This document shows, piece after piece, positions 1-7,284 of a stretch of DNA of 8,102 nucleotides. The notes below the pieces were generated by a model. It ran no database searches. It saw only the letters and a list, made by a program, of their open reading frames with translations, and was not told where the DNA came from. How positions within the stretch are numbered: the stretch's first letter is position 1; each line of letters opens with the position of its first letter. The translations under genes were made by a program, and so were the position numbers. Source of the DNA: Gemmatimonadota bacterium (GTDB lineage Bacteria > Gemmatimonadota > Gemmatimonadetes > Gemmatimonadales > Gemmatimonadaceae); assembly GCA_003222065.1 (NCBI GenBank), contig QHUV01000286.1, positions 1 to 8,102 on the forward strand. Direction: 5' to 3'.

Positions 1-889
1 TGAAGCCGCGCTCCCATTTAGTGACGTGATACGCGACGTCAGGAACGAAGTACGTGTAATCGCTTCCGAACTCCGCGCTCTTTCGCATCACCCGATCTTT
101 GTCGTCGCCGAAGTCGGTCGTGCGCAGCCAGAGCGCACCGTCCTTCTCATACGCGTGACCAGCAGCAACGAGGCGTTCGACGGTCTCTTCCACGCGACCC
201 GCGGTGTACAGCGACGACTCGAGGAAATAGACGTCGAACTTGATGCCGAAGGTCTGGAGATCGATGTCCTGCTCCTTTCGCAGCTCCTGCACCGCATAGC
301 GGCGAATCGCCTCGAGGTCGGCGCCGTTAGGGTCCTCCGGATGCGTCGCGACGTACTGCTCCGCGATATCGCGGATGTACTCCCCGTGATAGCCGTTCTC
401 CGGAACTGGGGTATCTTGACCCGCGATTTGACGGACGCGCGCCTGCACGCTCTCGGCGAGCTTCATGATCTGCGTGCCGGCATCGTTGTAGTAGAACTCG
501 CGCGAGACCCGCCAGCCCGTCCATTCGAGCAACGAGGCAATGGCGTCGCCTAACGCGGCCTGCCGGCCGTGACCGACGTGCAGCGGCCCTGTCGGATTAG
601 CGGACACAAACTCCACGTTCACCGGCCGACCCTCACCGGTATCGGTGCGGCCGTATGCTTCGTCGGCGTCGATGAGTGCCGCTATGCCGCTGGCGACGAC
701 ATCTACGTCGACGCGGAAGTTGATGAAGCCAGGCCCCGCGACGTCGGCGGAACGAATGCCGGCGCGCCGAAAGTCCAATGCTTTGACGATTCCTTGCGCC
801 AAGTCGCGCGGCTTGGCGCGAAGCGGCTTCGCGAGGACGAGTGCGAGATTCGTCGCCCAGTCGCCGAACGCGGGATGCTCTTTGATTCG
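1..889 (-). CDS. argS: Arginyl-tRNA synthetase, N-terminal ~296 residues (3' end outside window; no start codon found)
   Basis: Class I aminoacyl-tRNA synthetase that charges tRNA-Arg with arginine in the cytosol. I translated the minus strand in the frame that reads to the left window edge. It gives the conserved N-terminal element ending GDWATN (about 889-848), a stretch with AGPGFINF (about 745-720), then the class I HIGH-type signature as HVGH inside [19 protein letters not shown] (about 598-542). [17 protein letters not shown] and finally [13 protein letters not shown] at the edge follow. The KMSKS loop and anticodon-binding domain are outside the window. The usual first ~25 residues are missing: between 1053 and 702 the minus strand has no ATG in any frame, and the only in-frame GTG (1078) would add 63 un-ArgS-like residues read across fmdB. 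The given end is where homology begins, not a start. It sits in the -1 frame relative to fmdB. Identity is secure; integrity of the 5' end is not. Confidence 0.93.
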
Positions 890-1164
890 CCCGTCGCGCC
901 GGCGCCTTCCCCGCTTTTTGTATCGCCGCTTCCCTTGCCCTCGGAGTTGCTCGTCGATGGCTCTGCTTTCCGGTGTGCGTTCTTGCCGTAATCTGTCAGA
1001 TAGAAACCCGATCCCTTGAACAGCAATCCGGCACCACCGGACACCAGCCGCATCGCCGGTTTCCCACAGACGGGGCACGGCAATTCGGTCTTGTAGTCAC
1101 TGATCTTTCGATAGAACTTCTCGAATTCGTGGCCGTCGGGGCAGCGAAACTCGTAAGTTGGCAT
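703..1164 (-). CDS. FmdB-family zinc ribbon protein (C-terminal third overlaps argS and is probably not native)
   Basis: Small cytosolic protein of the FmdB family, annotated in databases as putative regulators after FmdB of Methylophilus; its biochemical role is unsettled. It starts [15 protein letters not shown], the standard family opening. It has one knuckle as C8-x3-H12 instead of the more usual C-x2-C, and a second as C30-P-V-C33. These are followed by the family's [14 protein letters not shown] (residues 47-60) and a low-complexity, Gly/Ser/Lys/Glu-rich tail (about 67-95) that is typical too. After about residue 92 the same bases encode conserved ArgS in another frame, so the last ~60 residues to the stop at 703 look like run-through. 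The native gene probably ended near 880. No clear Shine-Dalgarno precedes the ATG. It is first in a pair with argS, after a terminator-like hairpin. The family call is firm; the 3' end is doubtful. Confidence 0.82.
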   Translation of the reverse strand: MPTYEFRCPDGHEFEKFYRKISDYKTELPCPVCGKPAMRLVSGGAGLLFKGSGFYLTDYGKNAHRKAEPSTSNSEGKGSGDTKSGEGAGATGESKSIPRSATGRRISHSSSRSRFAPSRATWRKESSKHWTFGAPAFVPPTSRGLASSTSAST

Positions 1165-1200
1165 TCGGCCTAAACTTAAGTGCGGTGAATCGGAACCGGA

Positions 1201-1229
1201 AAGCTACTTCGCGCCCATAGTCGCTTCAA
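1201..1229 (-). promoter_or_regulatory. Possible sigma70-type promoter for fmdB-argS
   Basis: On the minus strand TTGAAG (1229-1224) is followed after 17 bases by TAGCTT (1206-1201), about 36 bases before the fmdB ATG. The -35 match is fair and the -10 match is weak (three of six). It lies just after the hairpin that closes the upstream transcription unit, where a new promoter would be expected. An 8-bp palindrome ACTTAAGT (1174-1181), unusual for this GC content, lies between it and the start codon. This rests on position plus a weak motif only. Confidence 0.2.
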
Positions 1230-1236
1230 GACGCAA

Positions 1237-1271
1237 AGAGGCGGAGGGCGCAAGTCGCGCCCTCCGCCTCT
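1237..1271 (-). terminator. Intrinsic terminator-like hairpin after the outer-membrane protein gene
   Basis: AGAGGCGGAGGGCGC (1237-1251) and GCGCCCTCCGCCTCT (1257-1271) form a perfect 15-bp stem with a 5-base loop. Read on the minus strand it begins 17 bases after the stop codon at 1289 and is followed by TTGCGTCTTG, only a modest T-tract after the final T of the stem. The stem is strong and well placed to end the miaB-to-barrel transcription unit before fmdB. The weak T-run leaves open that it mainly protects the mRNA 3' end. Confidence 0.65.
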
Positions 1272-1288
1272 CTCCCTCCGCGGTAAGC

Positions 1289-1954
1289 CTAACGAGGGAG
1301 CGCCCAGCTCACGCTGAGGCCGAACACCGTATCGTCGATCAAGTCCGCGCCGGCGGCCAGGCTGAGTGCCGGCTTGAGCACCAGGTTCGGCGAGAACTGG
1401 AAGCCAGCGCCGAACCCGAGAAGCAGATACGAATCCGAGGCCGAGCCTCCAGCGCCGTTGACCGTCGTATGTACGGACGTGTGCCCGAGGGCCGCTGAAC
1501 CGAAAGGCAACAGCGTCACGCTCTTGTTGAGCGGAAGCGCGCGGCCGATCGACGCTCCGAGCGTGAAAGTCTGCGTCGAGAGATGTAAGGTGTTTCCGCC
1601 GACAGTCTGAGACGGTCCCAAGCCGAGGCTGGCCGTGCCACCCGGGCAGACCTGCCACACGCTACGGTTGGCCAAAGGCATCGAATACCCAAGGCCGCCA
1701 CCGAGTGCGAGCCCCGTCCCGTTCAGCCCATCGTAGTTGATCATGCCCAGCGAACCGCCACCGTAGAAACCGCGCGGGTGGCCAAACGACACGCCGCCGC
1801 CGAATGCGGTGGTATTGCTCGAGACGCCGAGGGATCCGCCGAGATGTACAGGATTGGAACGAAACGAAAGATCTCCCTGACATACCTGCGCTGCCGCGGT
1901 CGACGCGAACAGCGCGACGCTGGCAGCAGCACCGGCGAGAATACGGTACTTCAC
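1289..1954 (-). CDS. Secreted beta-barrel-like outer membrane protein, function unknown (221 aa)
   Basis: I do not recognise a named family. The start chosen is GTG at 1954, not an upstream ATG: AAGGAGG lies four bases before it, and the protein then opens with a clean signal peptide (MKYR, a hydrophobic Ala/Leu/Val core, then STAAA with predicted cleavage before Q23). The mature ~199 residues are rich in Gly, Ser, Thr and alternating hydrophobics (for example GGGVSFG, LALGGGLGYSM, FTLGASIGRALPL, YLLLGFGAGFQF, VFGLSVSWALPR). This is what a small 8-10-strand outer-membrane barrel looks like. Cys25 and Cys103 could form one disulfide in the periplasm. The last residue is Arg, not the common terminal Phe. 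It follows the mutase gene by 107 bases, enough for its own promoter, though none is clear. A role in adhesion, transport or envelope structure cannot be inferred from the sequence. Confidence 0.72.
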   Translation of the reverse strand: MKYRILAGAAASVALFASTAAAQVCQGDLSFRSNPVHLGGSLGVSSNTTAFGGGVSFGHPRGFYGGGSLGMINYDGLNGTGLALGGGLGYSMPLANRSVWQVCPGGTASLGLGPSQTVGGNTLHLSTQTFTLGASIGRALPLNKSVTLLPFGSAALGHTSVHTTVNGAGGSASDSYLLLGFGAGFQFSPNLVLKPALSLAAGADLIDDTVFGLSVSWALPR

Positions 1955-1958
1955 GTGG

Positions 1959-1965
1959 CCTCCTT
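1959..1965 (-). promoter_or_regulatory. Consensus Shine-Dalgarno deciding the GTG start of the barrel protein
   Basis: On the minus strand AAGGAGG stands four bases before GTG at 1954. It is the strongest ribosome-binding site seen in the window. It marks the signal peptide as the true N-terminus, so the 82 extra codons up to 2200 are not translated as part of this protein; part of them would overlap the mutase gene. Confidence 0.8.
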
Positions 1966-2061
1966 GGGGGTGGGTTGTTCGCGAGCGGAGGGGCGTAGGA
2001 ACCGAGCTCGCACGTCCATCTGACGATGACGCGACCCACGGCGTCACCCGGTGTCCCATGC

Positions 2062-3657
2062 TTAACGAGGCTGGTATTTGCCCCAGACGTCGACCAGCGT
2101 GCCGGCGATCTCGCCGACGGTCGCACGCCGGCGCACAGCATCGATGATGAGCGGCATCATCGGCGGCCGGCCGTGTGCTGGCCGGTCGGCGCCATAGCAT
2201 GCGGCGGTCGCGCGCAGCGCGGTGAGCGATTGCTCGACAGCGGCGTTGTCGCGGCGAGCGCGCGCCTCACGAACGCGGGCCGTCTGCTCGCGCTCCAGCC
2301 CTGAGTAGTCGGGCGTCGGTACGTCGGGCGCCTCACGCGCATCGGCGAATCGGTTCACCCCGACGATCGTCGTTTCGCCGCGCTCGACACGGAGCTGAAA
2401 ATCGTAGGCGCTGCGCGCAATCTCTTCCTGAAAGAATCCGGCGGCGATGGCTCTTGCCGCGCCCCCCATTTCGTCGACGCGGCGCAGCAGTGCCACGGCG
2501 CGCTCCTCGAGCTCACTCGTTAGGTGCTCGACGTAGTAGCTGCCCCCGAGCGGATCGGCGGTGAGAGCGGCGCCGGACTCGTAGGCGATTACCTGCTGCG
2601 TCCGCAGCGCCAGCGTCGCCGCCTCTTCGGTCGGCAAGGCGAGCGCCTCATCGTAGCCGTTGGTGTGCAGCGATTGGGTGCCGCCGAGCACCGCCGCCAA
2701 CGCCTGAATGGCGACGCGAACGACGTTGTTCAGCGGCTGCTGCGCCTGAAGCGTCACCCCGCCGGTCTGCGTGTGAAAGCGCAGCCGGCAGCTGGCATCC
2801 GTCGCGCCGAAACGCTCGCGCATCAGCCGCGCATAAATGCGCCGCGCGGCGCGAAACTTCGCGACCTCCTCGAACAAGTCGTTATGCGCGGCGAAAAAGA
2901 ACGACAGCCGCGGCGCGAACGCGTCCACCGCCAGCCCAGCATCGATGGCGCAGGCGACGTACTCCATCGCGTTCGCGAAGGTGAATGCCAGCTCCTGCAC
3001 CGCCGTCGCGCCAGCCTCGCGGATATGATATCCAGAAATCGAGATCGGATTCCAATTAGGAACCTCTTCCGCGCAGAACCGAAACACGTCGGCGATGAGC
3101 GCCAAGCTTTCCTGTGGAGGATAGATGTACGTGCCGCGGGCGATGTACTCCTTGAGGATGTCGTTTTGAATCGTGCCGCTGATCTTGTCCCGTGTGATTC
3201 CGCGCTCCTCAGCGGCCACCACGTACATGGCAAGCAACGTGGACGCCGTTGCATTTATGGTCATCGACGTCGACACGCGGTCCAACGGGATTCCGTCCAG
3301 AAGGACGTGCATGTCGTCGACCGTGTCGATCGCGACACCGACCCGACCGACCTCGCCTAACGCGCGCGGATCATCCGAATCGATGCCCATCTGCGTCGGG
3401 AGGTCGAAGGCAACCGAGAGCCCCGTCTGTCCCGCTTCGAGCAAAAGTCGAAAACGGCGGTTCGTCTCGGCCGCCGTGCCGAAGCCGGCATATTGCCGCA
3501 TCGTCCAGAGGCGACCGCGATACATCGTCGGTTGGACGCCCCGCGTGAACGGAAAAGAGCCTGGATCCCCGAGGTCGCGGCCGTATTCTATAGGCGCGTC
3601 CTCGGGACGATAGACAGGCTCAATGTCAGAGCGATCGGTGCGACTGCCGTCGGCCAT
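2062..3657 (-). CDS. Methylmalonyl-CoA mutase, large (catalytic) subunit without B12-binding domain (531 aa)
   Basis: Adenosylcobalamin enzyme that interconverts (R)-methylmalonyl-CoA and succinyl-CoA, linking propionate, odd-chain fat and branched amino-acid breakdown to the TCA cycle. The whole length matches the TIM-barrel catalytic domain: [23 protein letters not shown] (36-58), [13 protein letters not shown] (79-91), [14 protein letters not shown] (206-219), [10 protein letters not shown] and [11 protein letters not shown]. Residues known from the Propionibacterium enzyme to set specificity are present as Tyr56 (Tyr89 there) and Arg174 (Arg207), with His211 (His244). Isobutyryl-CoA mutase has Phe and Gln at the first two, so methylmalonyl-CoA is the likely substrate. 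The usual C-terminal cobalamin domain with DxHxxG is absent: the protein ends VWGKYQPR, so a separate B12-binding subunit must be encoded elsewhere. Start ATG has a run of seven G five bases upstream. It follows FBPase by 69 bases. Confidence 0.92.
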   Translation of the reverse strand: MADGSRTDRSDIEPVYRPEDAPIEYGRDLGDPGSFPFTRGVQPTMYRGRLWTMRQYAGFGTAAETNRRFRLLLEAGQTGLSVAFDLPTQMGIDSDDPRALGEVGRVGVAIDTVDDMHVLLDGIPLDRVSTSMTINATASTLLAMYVVAAEERGITRDKISGTIQNDILKEYIARGTYIYPPQESLALIADVFRFCAEEVPNWNPISISGYHIREAGATAVQELAFTFANAMEYVACAIDAGLAVDAFAPRLSFFFAAHNDLFEEVAKFRAARRIYARLMRERFGATDASCRLRFHTQTGGVTLQAQQPLNNVVRVAIQALAAVLGGTQSLHTNGYDEALALPTEEAATLALRTQQVIAYESGAALTADPLGGSYYVEHLTSELEERAVALLRRVDEMGGAARAIAAGFFQEEIARSAYDFQLRVERGETTIVGVNRFADAREAPDVPTPDYSGLEREQTARVREARARRDNAAVEQSLTALRATAACYGADRPAHGRPPMMPLIIDAVRRRATVGEIAGTLVDVWGKYQPR

Positions 3658-3726
3658 AGCATCCCCCCCGCAGGGCGACGTGGAAGCTAATCGCCGACCA
3701 AGGCAGGTGAGCCCGTTAGAAGATCG

Positions 3727-5061
3727 TTACGCTCCGACGAGTTGCGAGGTGCCGGACAGGCACTCTTTGGCCATCTCGACGCAGGACTTGCTGCCGATGT
3801 ACAGTGGCGTGCGCTGATGCAGCTCGAGCGGGAGGACGTCGAGCACGCGGATGGCGCCGTCGCTCGCCGCGCCGCCGGCTTGTTCGACGATGAAGCCGAG
3901 CGGATTCGCTTCGTACAGCAGCCGAAGCTTTCCCTTCGGTGATTTGCGGTTCGAGGGATACGCGAAGATGCCCCCGCCAAGCAGATTGCGATGGAAATCA
4001 GCAACGAGCGATCCGACGTAGCGAACACTCAACGCTTTCGTACCGCCTTCGAGCCCGCGATAGCGCCGCATCAGTCCTTTCACATTCTCGTCCCAAAGCT
4101 GCTCGTACGAATCGTTCACCGACAAGTAACGGCCGTCGTCCGGGATACGAATATTGGGATGTGAGAGCAGGAATTCACCGATCGACGGGTCGAGCGTGAA
4201 GCCGTGGACGCCCTGCCCCGTCGTGTACACCAACATCGTGCTCGAACCATAGATGATGTAACCCGCCGCAACCTGACGACGCCCTGGCTGCAACAGGTCC
4301 TCCATCTCGCCGTGTCGGCCGCGCGTGATCTTTCGAACAACAGAAAAGATCGTTCCCACAGGAACGTTGACGTCAATATTCGATGAGCCGTCGAGCGGAT
4401 CAAAAAGCAAAACATACTTGCCGCATCGGAAATGCTCGGGAATCTGAATGATTCCCGGCTCCTCTTCCGACGCCATCGCGCACAGGCGACCGGTGTGATC
4501 CATCGCCTTGATGATGATCTCGTTCGATACGACGTCGAGCTTTTGCTGAACTTCGCCCTGCACGTTCTCGGAGTCCGCCGAGCCGAGGATGTCGGCGAGA
4601 CCGGCCATGCGGACCTTGCTGGCGATCATCTTCGCGGCGAGCGCGATGTCGTACAGGATGCCGGAGAGCTCGCCGGTGGCCTCAGGATGCTGGCGCTCCT
4701 GCTCGATGATGAACCGCTCGATGGCAAAGTAGCCGCGCCGCGCGCTCTCCAACAAATACCGCACCGGAAAGATCGGGCTGGCCTCAAACTGTTGAACGTG
4801 TCTGAATTCGTGCAAGAGTAGCTCCGCGTCGACGATGACGGCCGGCGATAAGAACACCGTACGCCAGAGCGTGATGGCCGCGGCCGAACCCTGTCCGAGA
4901 AACCATCCGGCGACATTGACCGGAAAGCCACCGCGTCGCCACTGAACCTTCGCGAGCTCCGGATAGCGAGCGATGAACTCGGGCGGCAGCTCTATCGGCC
5001 GGCCGAACATAGCTCGGATCGGCCGCCCGATCACGGCCGCGATGATGTCGGTACCTCCCAT
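3727..5061 (-). CDS. fbp: Class I fructose-1,6-bisphosphatase with an N-terminal HExxH peptidase-like domain (444 aa; fusion or artefact)
   Basis: Residues ~114-444 are a near-complete class I FBPase, the gluconeogenic enzyme that hydrolyses fructose-1,6-bisphosphate to fructose-6-phosphate in the cytosol. Visible landmarks are [21 protein letters not shown] (114-134), [13 protein letters not shown] (165-177), the metal site MASEEE (196-201), the signature [18 protein letters not shown] (220-237), [23 protein letters not shown] (347-369) and [19 protein letters not shown] (379-397). About ten residues that normally precede IERF, including the start Met, are replaced by a different domain (next entry), joined in frame at about 4722. 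No ATG lies between residue 18 and residue 145; the only nearby alternatives (GTG 4764, TTG 4755 and 4752) lack a Shine-Dalgarno. The ORF start at 5061 has GGAGAG just upstream and overlaps the comEC end by 31 bases. FBPase identity is near certain; the fusion needs confirmation. Confidence 0.88.
   Translation of the reverse strand: MGGTDIIAAVIGRPIRAMFGRPIELPPEFIARYPELAKVQWRRGGFPVNVAGWFLGQGSAAAITLWRTVFLSPAVIVDAELLLHEFRHVQQFEASPIFPVRYLLESARRGYFAIERFIIEQERQHPEATGELSGILYDIALAAKMIASKVRMAGLADILGSADSENVQGEVQQKLDVVSNEIIIKAMDHTGRLCAMASEEEPGIIQIPEHFRCGKYVLLFDPLDGSSNIDVNVPVGTIFSVVRKITRGRHGEMEDLLQPGRRQVAAGYIIYGSSTMLVYTTGQGVHGFTLDPSIGEFLLSHPNIRIPDDGRYLSVNDSYEQLWDENVKGLMRRYRGLEGGTKALSVRYVGSLVADFHRNLLGGGIFAYPSNRKSPKGKLRLLYEANPLGFIVEQAGGAASDGAIRVLDVLPLELHQRTPLYIGSKSCVEMAKECLSGTSQLVGA
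4723..5061 (-). other. HExxH zinc-peptidase-like domain, truncated at its C-terminus, at the head of the FBPase reading frame
   Basis: The first ~113 residues of the 5061-3727 frame are unrelated to FBPase. They read [22 protein letters not shown] (24-45), a small globular stretch, then [12 protein letters not shown] (81-92) and [16 protein letters not shown] (98-113). H84-E85-x-x-H88 is the zinc-ligand motif of gluzincin-type metallopeptidases. I recall small stand-alone bacterial proteins (DUF4157-like) with this HE-x-x-H-V-x-Q-F element that continue, after a GY motif, into an Asn/Arg/Phe-Glu-rich helix carrying a further acidic residue that could be the third ligand. Here the chain switches to FBPase at exactly that point, so the third ligand is missing. 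Either this was once a separate gene between comEC and fbp, or the product is a genuine two-domain protein. Peptidase activity is doubtful. A second ATG at 5010 would avoid the comEC overlap but has no good SD. Confidence 0.55.
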
Positions 5062-7241
5062 GACTCTCCGTTGGCATCCACGAGCAGACGCCGGCCGTCG
5101 GTGCTGACGACGATCGTGCCGAGTCGGTCCGTCCGCAATACTTGTGCACCGCGCGACGCGAGCGTTCCCATGACCGCGGCGCTCGGATGTCCGTAGCTAT
5201 TTCCGAGACCGACCGAGACCAGCGCGATGCGGGGCCGGACGGCGTCGAGGAACTCGGCGCTGCTGCTCGTCGAGCTGCCGTGGTGGCCCACCTTGAGCAC
5301 GTCGGCGCCCAGCGAATTCCCATAGTGCGCGACGAGCCAATCTTCCTCTGGCCGCTCGGCATCGCCGACGAGCAACATGCGCACGTTCCCAACGCGTACC
5401 TGGACGATGGTACTGGCGAGATTCGGATCGGTGAGCGCCGCGGTCCACGCCGAGTCGGGGGCGAGAAAGTGCAGGGCCACCCCATCGACGACGAGCGAAT
5501 CGCCGGGATGGACGCGCTGCCAGGCGCTACCCGCCTGGCGAGCGCGCACCAGCGACTCTCGATAGGCGTCGGCGCTGCCGGCGAATGCGGCGTCGAAGTA
5601 CTGCTGTGGGTGCAACGCGGCAATCACTGTCGAGGCACCGCCAACATGGTCCGTGTGAGGATGCGAGAGGATGAACGCGACGAGGGAGCCGCGCCGGCGA
5701 GCAAGGTAGGGTAGGACGACCGAGCGGCCGGCGTCGCCCCCGTTCCAGGCCCGTCCCGCATCGACCAGCACCCAGCTTCCATGCGGCGTACGAAGGGCGA
5801 TGGCATCTCCCTGACCGACGTCGATGACGTGGAGCTCGGTGAAGCCGCTTCCCGTCGGCGCGAGCGCACCCCACACGAGACAGGTGAGTGCGCTGGTGCC
5901 AACGAGCAGGGCGCGCCCAGGAAAGCGACTCACGCACGCCACGATGAGCGCGACCGAAACCACGGCAGCGAGCAGCGCGTCAACGACGGTTGGCGCGACG
6001 ACGAGCCATCCGCCCGGAACTGATGCTCCAGCGAGGGCGATCGCGTCAAAAGCGGCGAGCAAAGGATGAGCAGCGTCTCCAACGAGCGCCGCCAACGGGC
6101 CGATTGGCGCGAGCAACAGGCCAAGAAAAAGCATCGGTTGGGCGAGGGTCATGAGCGGTGCCGCGGCGAGATTGGTGATCGGCCCGACGAGGCCGATGCG
6201 ACCGAAGGTCCACGCGACCAGCGGCGCACTGGCGAGCGTCGCGACCGTCGAGACAATGAGCCCGGCAAGGATCGTCCGCCTCCAGCCCTCGATATGGTTA
6301 GGCACCGCGCGCCTAACGAGTGACCCGCCGCCGATGAGCGCCGCCACGCCGATGACACTGAGCTGGTACCCGACCTCGAGGACAGCCCGTGGCGCCGCAA
6401 GGGGCGCGGCGGCGCCGATCGCCAACAAGGCCCACGGCGACGTCGGCCGTTGCAGAAGACGCGACGCACCCAGCGCGGCCAGCATCGCCGCCGAGCGTAC
6501 CGCTGCTTCCGGCGCGCCGATCAAGGCGACATAGACGCCGACGGCGACGATCGCCGCGATCGTCGCCGTGCGCCGCGCCAAATGAAGAAGTTGGAACAGA
6601 ATCTCGAGCGCCACGGCGATGATTCCGACGTGCAGCCCCGAGATCGAGAGCATGTGCGCGAGCCCTGCTGCCGCATAACGATCTCGGATCTCCGGAGAGA
6701 GATCGCGCGTGTCGGCGACGAGCAACGCCCGCGCGAGCGGGGCATCGGCTGGAAAGACCCGGTCGATCGCCTGCGTCGCGCGAGCACGCCAGCGCCTCCG
6801 CCAATCGGGCCCGGCGATGACGACAATCCTCGCATGGTGAACGACGTAGCCGCGCTGAGCCGGCCCGAGCTCACCATGCACGACGACGGTACTTCCCGAA
6901 GCCGCGTGGCCCGTCTCCACCGCTAGCGAGAGCGCCACTGGGCACTCGAGAGCGCGAGCATGCACGAATGCGCCTGGCGCCGCCTCCTCCTCGATGATCG
7001 CGCCATGGACCCCCTCGCGAATGATCTCGCGCTCGCACCGCGCGTCGCTGACGCGGGTACCAGCGGCGATCAGCGCGCCCGACGCGAGCGCCACGCCGCC
7101 GGCGCAGAGGATCGCGTGCCGATGCAGCGCGGCGGCGAGTGCGATGGCGACGCCGCACACGCCGGTGAGCGTGGCACCAAGCCCGAAGCCGCCCAGCAGG
7201 CCGGCGCCGTACGAGAGAATAGCGACGGCAATGAGAGGCAC
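5031..7241 (-). CDS. comEC: ComEC/Rec2 family DNA-uptake channel (736 aa)
   Basis: Inner-membrane protein that carries one DNA strand into the cytoplasm during natural transformation. Domains appear in the full family order. An N-terminal membrane and DUF4131/OB-type region spans about 1-160. The polytopic competence domain spans about 165-460, with [11 protein letters not shown] (196-206) and many Ala/Leu/Val-rich helices. A C-terminal metallo-beta-lactamase-like domain spans about 468-725 with [10 protein letters not shown] (471-480), the metal motif [10 protein letters not shown] (526-535), LLVGDAE (623-629), VLKVGHHGS (648-656) and NSYGHPS (681-687). The nuclease-like domain therefore has its expected residues and looks active. 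Length is normal for the family. Start is GTG with GGAG six bases upstream, but that site lies inside a hairpin (see separate entry). The upstream neighbour is a ComFB-family gene, a fitting competence partner. The 3' end overlaps the next frame by 31 bases. Confidence 0.93.
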   Translation of the reverse strand: MPLIAVAILSYGAGLLGGFGLGATLTGVCGVAIALAAALHRHAILCAGGVALASGALIAAGTRVSDARCEREIIREGVHGAIIEEEAAPGAFVHARALECPVALSLAVETGHAASGSTVVVHGELGPAQRGYVVHHARIVVIAGPDWRRRWRARATQAIDRVFPADAPLARALLVADTRDLSPEIRDRYAAAGLAHMLSISGLHVGIIAVALEILFQLLHLARRTATIAAIVAVGVYVALIGAPEAAVRSAAMLAALGASRLLQRPTSPWALLAIGAAAPLAAPRAVLEVGYQLSVIGVAALIGGGSLVRRAVPNHIEGWRRTILAGLIVSTVATLASAPLVAWTFGRIGLVGPITNLAAAPLMTLAQPMLFLGLLLAPIGPLAALVGDAAHPLLAAFDAIALAGASVPGGWLVVAPTVVDALLAAVVSVALIVACVSRFPGRALLVGTSALTCLVWGALAPTGSGFTELHVIDVGQGDAIALRTPHGSWVLVDAGRAWNGGDAGRSVVLPYLARRRGSLVAFILSHPHTDHVGGASTVIAALHPQQYFDAAFAGSADAYRESLVRARQAGSAWQRVHPGDSLVVDGVALHFLAPDSAWTAALTDPNLASTIVQVRVGNVRMLLVGDAERPEEDWLVAHYGNSLGADVLKVGHHGSSTSSSAEFLDAVRPRIALVSVGLGNSYGHPSAAVMGTLASRGAQVLRTDRLGTIVVSTDGRRLLVDANGESWEVPTSSRP
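6297..6317. repeat. Inverted pair GTTAGGC / GCCTAAC inside comEC
   Basis: GTTAGGC (6297-6303) and GCCTAAC (6311-6317) are perfect 7-base inverted copies separated by ACCGCGC. The core CCTAACG or its complement also occurs at 325-331, 549-555, 1288-1294, 2518-2524, 3356-3362 and 6312-6318. Six copies in 8.1 kb is more than the roughly one expected by a rough composition estimate at about 65% GC. All but one (1288, at the barrel gene stop) lie inside coding sequence. Function is unknown; a genome-wide signal or a codon-context habit are both possible. Confidence 0.35.
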
Positions 7242-7246
7242 TGCTC

Positions 7247-7274
7247 GCTCCGCGGTGTGGTAAGGCCGCGGAGC
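7247..7274 (-). promoter_or_regulatory. Hairpin sequestering the comEC Shine-Dalgarno in the comFB-comEC gap
   Basis: On the minus strand GCTCCGCGG (7274-7266) and CCGCGGAGC (7255-7247) form a perfect 9-bp stem, eight pairs being G-C, around the loop CCTTACCACA. The 3' arm contains GGAG (7251-7248), the only plausible Shine-Dalgarno for the comEC GTG at 7241. The stem starts ten bases beyond the comFB stop codon, within reach of a terminating ribosome. Inference: comEC translation is low unless ribosomes finishing comFB open the stem. A terminator is less likely, as no T-run follows. Confidence 0.5.
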
Positions 7275-7284
7275 CGATTACCGG

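Noticed and set aside
26..553. 175-aa plus-strand ORF at the left edge
   Set aside because: It is antisense to the well-conserved argS N-terminal and HIGH-motif region; its residues show no family pattern.
905..920. Classical dnaX-type -1 slippery site joining fmdB to argS
   Set aside because: The A5 run is read as ACA AAA AGC in the fmdB frame, which is not an X-XXY-YYZ heptamer, and I see no clear downstream stimulator; kept only as a weak possibility.
569..991. 140-aa plus-strand ORF across the fmdB/argS junction
   Set aside because: Considered as an alternative explanation for the odd junction, but both minus-strand genes match known families over the same bases and the plus-strand product matches nothing I know.
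889..1078. GTG at 1078 as the real argS start
   Set aside because: It would add 63 residues encoded out of frame within fmdB, including through the zinc-ribbon region, with no resemblance to the ArgS N-terminal domain.
1955..2200. N-terminal extension of the barrel protein up to the ATG at 2200
   Set aside because: It overlaps the mutase gene, is Arg-rich and is followed by a perfect SD, GTG and signal peptide at 1954.
2524..3360. 278-aa plus-strand ORF opposite the mutase gene
   Set aside because: It lies wholly inside a strongly conserved minus-strand gene, is Arg-rich and low in recognisable motifs, and has no ribosome-binding site. It is the mirror of GC-rich codon use.
2062..3657. Isobutyryl-CoA mutase large subunit
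   Set aside because: That enzyme has Phe and Gln at the substrate-specificity positions; here they are Tyr56 and Arg174, as in methylmalonyl-CoA mutase.
3658..3726. Terminator or promoter between fbp and the mutase gene
   Set aside because: No stable inverted repeat with a T-run and no convincing -35/-10 pair was found in the 69 bases; co-transcription is simpler.
5142..5714. 190-aa plus-strand ORF opposite the comEC metallo-beta-lactamase domain
   Set aside because: The opposite strand carries GHHGS, SHPHTDH and YGHP motifs; this frame is a shadow.
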